Source of the DNA: Planctomycetaceae bacterium
GTDB taxonomy: Bacteria > Planctomycetota > Planctomycetia > Pirellulales > UBA1268
Length of the DNA stretch: 15,534 nt
Assembly (NCBI GenBank): GCA_009691925.1
Contig: SIAG01000041.1
Coordinates: 1-15,534, forward strand
Direction: 5' to 3'
A model generated the notes under the pieces. It did no database searches, was not told the DNA's origin, and saw only the letters and a program-made list of their open reading frames with translations. Below are positions 1 through 6,204 of the stretch, piece after piece (the stretch's first letter is position 1; the number at the start of each line of letters is the position of its first letter). A program made the position numbers and the translations under genes.

Positions 1-939
1 GAGCTCCTCGACGAAGTGCTCCGCTGCGTGCCGGCGCTGCCGCGGCTGGCTGTGGAGCGGGTGGCGGTGGATGATCCGCGCCCCTCGACCGCCGGAACCG
101 TCCTGGCCATCGACCCAGGGGGCAGCGGGGAGGAGGTGCCGCGGGGACGGATCTCGGCGGCCGGCGGTCGGGCGGCCGTGGGGGCGCTGGAGTTGGCGTT
201 CCGGATCGTGCGGGATGCCGGTCGCCATGCCGCCCTCGTCACCGGCCCGCTCCACAAAGCAGCGCTCCATGCGGCCGGGCACGAGCTCCCCGGTCACACC
301 GAATGGCTGGCGCGGGCCTGTGGGCTCCCTGCCGCCGCCGCGTCGATGATGCTCTGGCTCCCTCCGCTGTCGGGAGCGCCGGCGGTCGGGACGATTCCGG
401 GGGGGCGGGGGCTGGGGGTCGTCCATGTGACGCTCCACGAGGCGCTCGCCACCGCCCTCGGCCGACTTTCCACGGCGGGGATCGTCGCCGCCGGGGAGCG
501 ACTGGCCCCACTTCTGGCAGCGCTTCTCGGGAGGCGCCCGAGGATCGGTGTGGCGGCCCTCAATCCCCACGGCGGCGAGGGGGGGCTGTTCGGCGACGAG
601 GAGGGGCGGATCATCGTCCCGGCCGTCGCCGCGCTGCGGGCTGCCGGGATCGATACCGACGGGCCCTTCCCCGCCGACACGCTCTTTCTGCGGGCCGCCT
701 ACGGGGCCTTCGACGGGATCGTGGCCCAGTACCACGATCAGGGGCACATCGCGGTCAAGCTCATGGGGATGCACCGGGCGGTGAACATCACGCTCGGATT
801 ACCGATCGTGCGCACGAGCGTCGCGCACGGCACCGCGTTTGACATCGTCGGTCGCGGCGCCGCCGATCCGACGAGCATGGAGGCGGCGATCGACGCCGCC
901 GTCCGGCTCGTCGCGGCGGGCTGGATCGGCGGAGGGTGA
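1..939 (+). CDS. pdxA: 4-hydroxythreonine-4-phosphate dehydrogenase family protein (PdxA), 5' end missing
   Basis: PdxA oxidises 4-phosphohydroxy-L-threonine with NAD in cytoplasmic pyridoxal-phosphate synthesis. The frame is open from base 1, so the start lies outside the window; 312 residues are visible. By comparison with the family (about 330-340 residues) some 30-40 N-terminal residues are missing, including the usual glycine-rich opening motif. Seen in order: TGPLHKAAL, GHTEWLA, ALNPHGGEGG, YHDQGH (bases 730-747) and TSVAHGTAFDI. The histidines of GHTEW, YHDQG and VAHGTA match the three metal ligands of the family. The wording YHDQGHIAVK resembles PdxA2-like members more than the E. coli enzyme (YHDQGL), so the substrate could differ from that of classical PdxA; this is inference. 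The stop (TGA 937-939) is 7 bp from the end of a convergent gene, leaving no room for a separate terminator. Confidence 0.93.
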   Translation, partial: ELLDEVLRCVPALPRLAVERVAVDDPRPSTAGTVLAIDPGGSGEEVPRGRISAAGGRAAVGALELAFRIVRDAGRHAALVTGPLHKAALHAAGHELPGHTEWLARACGLPAAAASMMLWLPPLSGAPAVGTIPGGRGLGVVHVTLHEALATALGRLSTAGIVAAGERLAPLLAALLGRRPRIGVAALNPHGGEGGLFGDEEGRIIVPAVAALRAAGIDTDGPFPADTLFLRAAYGAFDGIVAQYHDQGHIAVKLMGMHRAVNITLGLPIVRTSVAHGTAFDIVGRGAADPTSMEAAIDAAVRLVAAGWIGGG

Positions 940-946
940 CCGGCCG

Positions 947-2089
947 TCACTGCCGCAGCGGCTGGACCTGCGGCAGGTAGCCGTCGGTGATGTCGCTCAG
1001 CCCCTCCGTGGCCGGCTTGTAGACGAACGCCGACACGTCGACCGGCTCGCCGATGCGGACGTCGTACAGCTCCATCATCGCGATCACCTGGAGCGGAGCC
1101 GGCGGGGTCGGCCGCCGGCCAGGCACGGCCAGCCATTCGACGCGCACGGGGAACAGCTCCCGTTTGCTGATCGAGAGCCGGACGCTATAGGGCATGCCGT
1201 CGGGGAGCTCGTTGGGTGCGACGCCCGCCTCGCTCTTGATGGCCTCCGCCTTCTCCTTGACGATCCAGGCGAGCGTGTCGCGGTCCCACGTCCCCTCGAT
1301 CCGCCACACCGGGAGATCGTCGATCGCCGCTGGCGTGATTGACGCGAAGTGAAAGTATTGGCGGAGCAGCCCGAGGTGGCGCTGGATGCCGCCAAGGTAG
1401 GCCGATTGGTCCTGACGGTGGGAGATGCCGAGCGTGTCGAGGCGCTCGCGGATCCGGCGGACGTCGATCCGCTCCACTTGGGGGGGATTCTGGCCGATGC
1501 GGCGGAAGTTCCAGGCGAAGATCCCGTCGCAGACGTCGAGGATCTCAAACTCCTCATCGGTGGCGGAGAGCCGGTATTCGTACCGGTAGCGCTGGTCCTC
1601 CCCGACCCCCGACTGGACGTAGCGCCCGCTCCCCTTCAGGACCATGTCGTTGAAGCGCACGAGGTGCCGGACGCGGGCCGAAAGAGAGGGCGCCCGGGAG
1701 AGCCCGGCGAGGGCAGCGGCCACGACCCGTTCCGCCCGTCCCGCCTGCTCGGCGGCGGATTCTGACGCCGCTGACTGGGGCGCTGGGGGGGATGAGGTGG
1801 GGGAGGTGGGGGAGGTGGGGGAGGTGGGGGAGGTGGCTAGAGGATCGCCGGCGGGCGCCGGGGCCGTCTCGGCCGGTGCCGGTGCCGAGCGCTGGTAGAC
1901 GCTCCCCACCGGGGGCTGGCCGGTGACGGGAAGCCCCACAACCACCCAGATTCCCAGGCATGCCGGGACCGTCATCCACAGCGGGGGAGGCTGGCGGAAA
2001 CCTGGGGGTCTGCGGCGGGTGTCGGTTGTTGCGGTCGTCACGACTTTGAGGGTTTTGCCAAAGAATCGGTCCCGCGGAGGACGAATCAT
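947..2089 (-). CDS. Secreted LolA-like planctomycete protein (TIGR03009-like)
   Basis: A 380-residue product if translated from the ATG at 2089-2087. A basic N-terminal stretch (residues 1-38) leads into a hydrophobic segment (about 39-58) that looks like a signal peptide or membrane anchor. A Pro/Ala/Ser/Thr-rich linker follows, with TSP repeated four times (86-97). The core (about 117-360) opens with a helix, then GRYVQSG, a run of strand-like segments (QRYRYEYRL, FEILDVCDG, FAWNFRR) and WRIEGTW. Its C-terminus reads DVSAFVYKPATEGLSDITD. This order resembles LolA/LppX-type lipoprotein-binding folds and the planctomycete-only family TIGR03009, as I recall it; no search was run. A role in handling lipids or lipoproteins at the envelope is inference. 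An alternative ATG at 1975-1973 sits directly before the hydrophobic segment; neither start has a clear Shine-Dalgarno. The gene diverges from the lipoprotein at 2291 across about 200 bp in which I see no convincing promoter. Confidence 0.7.
   Translation of the reverse strand: MIRPPRDRFFGKTLKVVTTATTDTRRRPPGFRQPPPLWMTVPACLGIWVVVGLPVTGQPPVGSVYQRSAPAPAETAPAPAGDPLATSPTSPTSPTSPTSSPPAPQSAASESAAEQAGRAERVVAAALAGLSRAPSLSARVRHLVRFNDMVLKGSGRYVQSGVGEDQRYRYEYRLSATDEEFEILDVCDGIFAWNFRRIGQNPPQVERIDVRRIRERLDTLGISHRQDQSAYLGGIQRHLGLLRQYFHFASITPAAIDDLPVWRIEGTWDRDTLAWIVKEKAEAIKSEAGVAPNELPDGMPYSVRLSISKRELFPVRVEWLAVPGRRPTPPAPLQVIAMMELYDVRIGEPVDVSAFVYKPATEGLSDITDGYLPQVQPLRQ
1794..1838 (+). repeat. 9-bp tandem repeat encoding the TSP linker
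   Basis: The unit GAGGTGGGG occurs four times without a mismatch (1794-1829), followed by a partial fifth copy at 1830-1838 that diverges at its end. It lies inside the minus-strand secreted-protein gene and is read there as Thr-Ser-Pro repeats. Because the unit is 9 bp, gain or loss of copies would keep the reading frame and only change linker length. Confidence 0.9.
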
Positions 2090-2277
2090 GTGGGGCGGGT
2101 GGTGACGTCTGCTGGTGGTCCGGTGACGGATACCGCGGGGCGCGAGTGTACGGAAGCCCCCCGGCCTTGCCCACGGCGATTCCCGCCTTGGGTGGGGCAC
2201 CAGACACGACCAACAGCGATCCGCACAGGGGCTTCCCCGATCGACCGGGACATGCGGCCAAATAGTCCGCAGGCTAG

Positions 2278-2287
2278 AGGAGGTGAT
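2278..2287 (+). promoter_or_regulatory. Full-length Shine-Dalgarno sequence deciding the start at 2291
   Basis: AGGAGGTGAT is a complete match to the anti-Shine-Dalgarno end of bacterial 16S rRNA, with 7 nt between AGGAGG and the ATG at 2291. The open frame extends 67 codons further upstream without a comparable site or a signal peptide, so this site fixes the start. It is by far the strongest ribosome-binding site in the window. Confidence 0.85.
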
Positions 2288-2290
2288 CCG

Positions 2291-3529
2291 ATGGTGAAAC
2301 GACATCTGCAGGGTTTCGTCGGCTTGTCGCTGGCAGCCACGCTGACCGGCTGCCACATCCCGGCGAACTCTCCGTTTACGGGACTGGCCCAGATCCGCCC
2401 GGTGGCCACGCCGCATACCAATGTCCTTCCGCCGGCGGCGATGCTCCAGCATCCCGGTCCGGGCGTGGAGGGGCCGGGCCCGGGGGTGATTTCCCCGGTC
2501 GGCTACGAGGAAATGTTCGCCGCCAACGGCATGTCCGATGGCGGGATGGGGGGGCCAGGCTACGGGCTGAACGCCCCGGCCTCACAGATCGGCTTCATCG
2601 GCCCCGACGGGATGCAGGTCCACTGGGATGTCAGTCAGTTCGGGGGCTTCGACTCCGAACCGCTGGTGACGCCCGGGCGCTACGACTTCACCCAGGGGGC
2701 GATCTACCGGCTCAAGCTCACCAACATCCCCGGCCAGGAAGGGCTGGAGCTCTATCCGACGCTCGAAGTCGCTCCAGTCACCCCGCGGACCGACGCCTTT
2801 CTCGCTCACAACGCGATCCCGTTCCAGCTCACCGACGAGGATCTCGATCAGGTCACCAGTGGCAACTTCGTGACGAAGGTCGTCTATCTTCCCGACCCGG
2901 AGTACCAGGAACTGGCGGTCGCCGGCGTGGAAACGCTCGTCAGCACGCGTCTGGATCCCGGGTGCGACCCGGTCGTCGAGGCCGATCGCCGCGGGTCGAT
3001 CCTGGCGATCATCCGCATCGGCAACAAGGATCTGCAGTCGCCCGGCAGGGGGGCTGGGGCCCTGGCCGGTGATGGTGGAGTCGGCATGCCGGGAGCCTCG
3101 GCGGCCAATCCGATGCCGCTGGGAATGCCCTGTGGCGGTGATCCGTCGCACTTGCCGCCGGCGTTCCTCGCCGGCATGACGGCGCCGACGTACGGCTATC
3201 CGATCACCGGCACGCCGATCGGCCTCCCCGGCCCGGCCCACATCCCGCTGGGGGTCCCGGCTGGTCTGCGGAAGCACTCGATCACCAACCACACCAAGCA
3301 CCACATCCCGGGGCCGACGAGCGAAGTCAAGATCCATGTCCAGCAGAATCCGGGCTTGAGCTATCCCAAGCCGGCCCACCGGGCCTACATCGCGGAGCGT
3401 ACGGACGTACCGAACATCCGCCTCCGGCAGCCCGACGAGGATCGTCTCCGGTTCGTCGGCAACGGTGGCCCCGATCCCGACACCGCCGCCGGAGAGTGCC
3501 CGCCGGCCCCAGAAGACTTCATCCCCTGA
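2291..3529 (+). CDS. Envelope lipoprotein with an uncharacterised domain shared with the next gene
   Basis: A 412-residue product. Residues 1-21 form a lipoprotein signal: basic MVKRH, a hydrophobic stretch, and lipobox LTGC with the lipidated Cys at 21. A Gly/Pro-rich low-complexity region follows (about 45-98). The domain at about 101-247 contains GPDGMQV, a segment starting IYRLKLTNIPGQEGLELYP, a stretch centred on FQLTDEDLDQV, VTKVVYLP and a closing ILAIIRIGN. The same order recurs in the gene at 3707, so the two are paralogous. The C-terminal third is Pro/Gly-rich and then basic and His-rich (TNHTKHHIPGP), ending in an acidic tail. Two stem-loops lie downstream. I do not recognise a named family; a structural or binding role in the envelope is inference. 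The strong ribosome-binding site suggests high expression. Confidence 0.8.
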   Translation: MVKRHLQGFVGLSLAATLTGCHIPANSPFTGLAQIRPVATPHTNVLPPAAMLQHPGPGVEGPGPGVISPVGYEEMFAANGMSDGGMGGPGYGLNAPASQIGFIGPDGMQVHWDVSQFGGFDSEPLVTPGRYDFTQGAIYRLKLTNIPGQEGLELYPTLEVAPVTPRTDAFLAHNAIPFQLTDEDLDQVTSGNFVTKVVYLPDPEYQELAVAGVETLVSTRLDPGCDPVVEADRRGSILAIIRIGNKDLQSPGRGAGALAGDGGVGMPGASAANPMPLGMPCGGDPSHLPPAFLAGMTAPTYGYPITGTPIGLPGPAHIPLGVPAGLRKHSITNHTKHHIPGPTSEVKIHVQQNPGLSYPKPAHRAYIAERTDVPNIRLRQPDEDRLRFVGNGGPDPDTAAGECPPAPEDFIP

Positions 3530-3545
3530 CCTCACGTCGACCCAC

Positions 3546-3575
3546 CCCTGGATCGGTCGCCTGACCGATCCAGGG
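3546..3575 (+). terminator. Perfect 12-bp stem-loop after the lipoprotein gene
   Basis: CCCTGGATCGGT (3546-3557) and ACCGATCCAGGG (3564-3575) are exact inverted copies with a 6-nt loop, starting 16 bp after the stop at 3529. There is no T-tract on either side, so it is not a classical intrinsic terminator. It may be a T-less terminator, an mRNA 3'-end stabiliser, or a protein-binding site. Confidence 0.5.
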
Positions 3576-3603
3576 AAGGTCGTCGGGGGACCCATGCGGG
3601 GAT

Positions 3604-3631
3604 CGTCAGCCGCCTTTTTGGGCTGCTGACG
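3604..3631 (+). terminator. Second stem-loop in the 3530-3706 gap
   Basis: CGTCAGC (3604-3610) pairs with GCTGACG (3625-3631) around a 14-nt loop that contains five T. An alternative pairing uses CAGCC (3607-3611) with GGCTG (3621-3625). Together with the stem-loop at 3546-3575 it could end the upstream transcript or lie in the leader of the gene at 3707. No promoter is recognisable in this gap. Confidence 0.35.
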
Positions 3632-3706
3632 GGGGGCGGGGATGCCCGCTGCGGCCCGAAGTGTCGAAGAGTCTGACGTTTCCTTCCTCTTCCGATTCGG
3701 ATTTCC

Positions 3707-4447
3707 ATGAACACCCACCGCTTCACCGGATGCACGGCCGGCAGGACGACGCGGTGGAACCCTGTCGGGACGATGTCCCGGGGGGCTGTCCGGTCAGGGA
3801 CCGTGCTGCGGGTTGTCCGAGGGCTGCTGGCGACCGCCTGCTTGACCGGATTCGCGTTGCCGTTGCAGGGCGGCGACGCGGAGACGGGGGAGCGGATGGA
3901 GACACTCGCCAGCCAACTCTTGCCGGGAGCGATTGGCGCCCAAGGACACCCGCAGGCCGGTCCCTTTCCGGAAGCCTCGCTGGCTGCAGCCCTGCAGCCG
4001 GTCGCGATCCAGGGGCCGAAGGGGATGACGGTCTCCGTCGAAACCTTCGCCGGCTGGTCGCCTCCCGCCGAGGCCCCGTTCCGCACGGCGCTCCTCGTGG
4101 GGAGCACCTACCGTCTGCGGCTCGGTGGCATCCGCGACTACGAGGGGCTCGAGGTCTATCCCACCGTCCGCATCCTCGCCCGCCTCGCCACCCCTCCGGG
4201 CATGGACCGTCGCTTCCCGGTCGAGCTGGTGCTCGATGAGAACGACCTCGTCATGGCCCTCGAGGGGGCCCATGTCGAGCGGATCGTCTACATGGACTGC
4301 GATCCGGACACCGCCGACATCTCCGCCGCGAACTGGTTCGACGTCCGCCCGTGCGACGATCCGCGTGACGTCGCCGCCACGCTCGGGGCCCCGGTCGCCG
4401 AGATCATCCTGGGCAATCGCCTGCCCGCCCCGGGAATGGTGCCATGA
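3707..4447 (+). CDS. Exported protein with the same domain as the upstream lipoprotein
   Basis: A 246-residue product from the ATG at 3707. The signal peptide lies unusually far in (about 31-55: basic RVVRG, then a hydrophobic run ending near LPLQGGDA), so the in-frame ATG at 3773 (residue 23) is an attractive alternative start; neither has a Shine-Dalgarno. After a linker the domain at about 102-239 repeats the order of the upstream lipoprotein: GPKGMTV, TYRLRLGGIRDYEGLEVYP, a stretch around VELVLDENDLV, VERIVYM and a closing VAEIILGN. It is shorter than its paralogue because the Gly/Pro-rich insert and His-rich tail are absent. It appears soluble or periplasmic rather than lipidated. Its stop overlaps the ATG of the Cys-rich gene, which suggests translational coupling. 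Function unknown. Confidence 0.75.
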   Translation: MNTHRFTGCTAGRTTRWNPVGTMSRGAVRSGTVLRVVRGLLATACLTGFALPLQGGDAETGERMETLASQLLPGAIGAQGHPQAGPFPEASLAAALQPVAIQGPKGMTVSVETFAGWSPPAEAPFRTALLVGSTYRLRLGGIRDYEGLEVYPTVRILARLATPPGMDRRFPVELVLDENDLVMALEGAHVERIVYMDCDPDTADISAANWFDVRPCDDPRDVAATLGAPVAEIILGNRLPAPGMVP

Positions 4448-5934
4448 GGTCGTCCCCGCCTGCCCGCCGTCCCGGTCAGACCGTCCGTTGGCTGGCCGTC
4501 GCCGCCGGCGCTGTCCTTCTGGCGTCGTGCCGGTCGATGTCGCTGACTGCACCGGTCTCCGCCCTTGCTCCCCTTCCGGCCGTCGCCGCCTCGTCCGCCG
4601 TCGCGGCCGACGCAGTCGACCCTGTCCCCCTGCTGCCGGTGGAAAGTACCACGGCCGCCGCCGAACCCTCCGAGCGTTCCTCTGCCCTGCCGACGATCCG
4701 CGATGGCGAAGTCCAGCGTACCGGGCTCGATCTCCCCTCCCCTCCCCTTCCCCGTCTCGGCCAAGCCGGCCCGGCCGCGGCCTTCCCCGTCGCCGCAGTC
4801 GCCGGCGGCCGGTGTCAGGGGCCCGACTGCCAGCCGTACGCCGGGCCGGACAGCCCGAGGGGCGGGTGCGGTTGGCCACGCTGCCGGCTCCACGCCTGTC
4901 GGATCCTCGCGCCCCACGCCGCTGCCGGCTGCCAGGGGGGGGAATGCCAGGCAGGTTGCGGCACCCCGATTGTGCCCACGATCGCCATTCCGGTGATCGG
5001 GCCGTGTCTGGTCTGTGACGGCGGCGACCACGGCAAGCCAGCCGTGCCCCGGGGCCGGACGCGTCTGGGCAACATCACTTCCGGCGACACCGTGGCCCGC
5101 TACCGGGCCGATCGGCCGGGCCCTGCGGCGGAGGACGAAGCCTGTCTGGAAGCGGAGAGCCGCGTCGTCGCCTCCAACTGCACCTGCGTCTACGCGCCGC
5201 GCTTCTCGTCGGTCCGCCGGGTCATCCGTCCCTTCGAGGATGCGGTCCCGACGGGGCCGAAGGGGCTGGCGCTCGACACCATCGCCGCGGCCGGATCGGT
5301 CGGCCAGTCGGTGCACGACAAGACCCAGCAGATCCACATCGTCGCCGCCCGACTGGCCCAGCAGGGCATTGCCGTTGAGGACCGGATCCCCGTTCTGGCC
5401 GTCGACAAGGTGGTGCCGCCGGTGCTCAAGGAAGGGGTTGACGGTCCGGTCGCCGTCGCCTTCGACCTCCCCGCCGAGAAGGTCGACAACGTCCAGGCTC
5501 CGCGCTTGGCGCGGAAGATCGACGTGCCGCTGGCCTGGATGTGCGTGTCGGGGGCCCAGGTGACCGTCAACGGCGAGGCCGCCGACGTGCTCGCCGTCGA
5601 TCATGGCGTGGCCACGCTCCGCCTCGAGTCTCCGGGCCGCTGCGAGCTGACCCTCTGCAAGCGGGCCGGCAGCGACACCGCCCGCCCCGGCGAAGAGCTC
5701 GACTTCACGATCTTCCTGCTGAACTCCGGCGACCGTCCGCTCACCGATATCACGCTCGTCGATGCCGTTCCCGGGCGCCTGGCGGTGATCGAAGGGAGCC
5801 CGGTGTCGAATCTCCCGGCAGCGATCTCCACCTCCCAGGGGGACGACGGCGCCACGCTCCTCTCCTGGACCTTCAAGGGGACGCTCGCTCCGGGCCAAGC
5901 GGGCTTCGTGCGGTTCCGCACGATCGTCCACTGA
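4444..5934 (+). CDS. Cys-rich lipoprotein with a C-terminal DUF11 domain
   Basis: A 496-residue product whose ATG overlaps the upstream TGA (ATGA at 4444-4447). A signal peptide ends in lipobox LASC, with the lipidated Cys at 29. An Ala/Pro-rich stretch (30-120) is followed by a cluster of ten cysteines at 124, 129, 142, 147, 152, 163, 168, 172, 188 and 191, many spaced Cys-x4-Cys. Six more occur at 234, 246, 248, 367, 400 and 405. The middle part (about 275-400) is unrecognised. Residues about 408-496 match DUF11 in form: a segment around GEELDFTIFLLNSGD, then LTDITLVDAVP, and a closing GQAGFVRFRTIV. Cys-rich proteins with DUF11-type repeats include chlamydial OmcB, a disulfide-linked envelope protein of the related Chlamydiota. 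A comparable disulfide-stabilised envelope role is inference; the domain order is not identical. Confidence 0.78.
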   Translation: MRSSPPARRPGQTVRWLAVAAGAVLLASCRSMSLTAPVSALAPLPAVAASSAVAADAVDPVPLLPVESTTAAAEPSERSSALPTIRDGEVQRTGLDLPSPPLPRLGQAGPAAAFPVAAVAGGRCQGPDCQPYAGPDSPRGGCGWPRCRLHACRILAPHAAAGCQGGECQAGCGTPIVPTIAIPVIGPCLVCDGGDHGKPAVPRGRTRLGNITSGDTVARYRADRPGPAAEDEACLEAESRVVASNCTCVYAPRFSSVRRVIRPFEDAVPTGPKGLALDTIAAAGSVGQSVHDKTQQIHIVAARLAQQGIAVEDRIPVLAVDKVVPPVLKEGVDGPVAVAFDLPAEKVDNVQAPRLARKIDVPLAWMCVSGAQVTVNGEAADVLAVDHGVATLRLESPGRCELTLCKRAGSDTARPGEELDFTIFLLNSGDRPLTDITLVDAVPGRLAVIEGSPVSNLPAAISTSQGDDGATLLSWTFKGTLAPGQAGFVRFRTIVH

Positions 5935-5971
5935 TCCAGCCGGCAGCGTCGCGGGGATTTCAGCGGCGGGC

Positions 5972-5995
5972 CTCGGGATCCTCGGGATCCTCGAG
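5972..5995 (+). terminator. Short stem-loop downstream of the Cys-rich gene
   Basis: CTCGGGATCC (5972-5981) pairs with GGATCC-T-CGAG (5985-5995) with one bulged T and a 3-nt loop, 38 bp after the stop at 5934. It arises partly from a direct repeat of TCGGGATCC. There is no T-tract. It could be the 3' end of the envelope cluster transcript, but this is weak. Confidence 0.3.
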
Positions 5996-6108
5996 CGGGC
6001 CTGCTTTCGCGGCGGGATTCCCCGGGAAAAAAGGGGGCTGACGGTCGTCTTGCCGACCGCCGCCACACGTCCAACGAGCGCCGTCTCCAGGGGGCACGCG
6101 GGGACGGA

Positions 6109-6138
6109 TTGCCCCGTCAGGCCTGACGCCGCTACGAT
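6109..6138 (+). promoter_or_regulatory. Putative sigma-70-like promoter with a palindromic operator in its spacer
   Basis: TTGCCC (6109-6114) and TACGAT (6133-6138) each match four of six consensus positions and are 18 bp apart. The spacer is largely filled by a perfect 14-bp palindrome, CGTCAGGCCTGACG (6115-6128), directly after the -35-like hexamer. The start codon of the thioredoxin gene follows at 6205, allowing a leader of about 60 nt. The position suits repression or MerR-like activation, but one 14-bp palindrome is expected by chance in a window of this size. Confidence 0.35.
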
Positions 6139-6155
6139 CGACTGCATCGTTTTTT
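6134..6155 (+). terminator. Weak hairpin followed by six T
   Basis: ACGAT (6134-6138) pairs with ATCGT (6146-6150) around a 7-nt loop, and T6 runs from 6150 to 6155. The stem is short. It overlaps the -10-like hexamer of the candidate promoter, so the two readings compete. As a terminator it would close the upstream envelope cluster. Confidence 0.25.
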
Positions 6156-6204
6156 GGCCGACTCCCTCCTGCTCCCCACGGGAGCGAATCCCCGCGAGGT
6201 TTTC

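Noticed and set aside
2090..2452. N-terminal extension of the minus-strand secreted protein up to 2452
   Set aside because: It is Arg/His-rich without features, would overlap the lipoprotein gene, and would put the signal segment more than 150 residues in.
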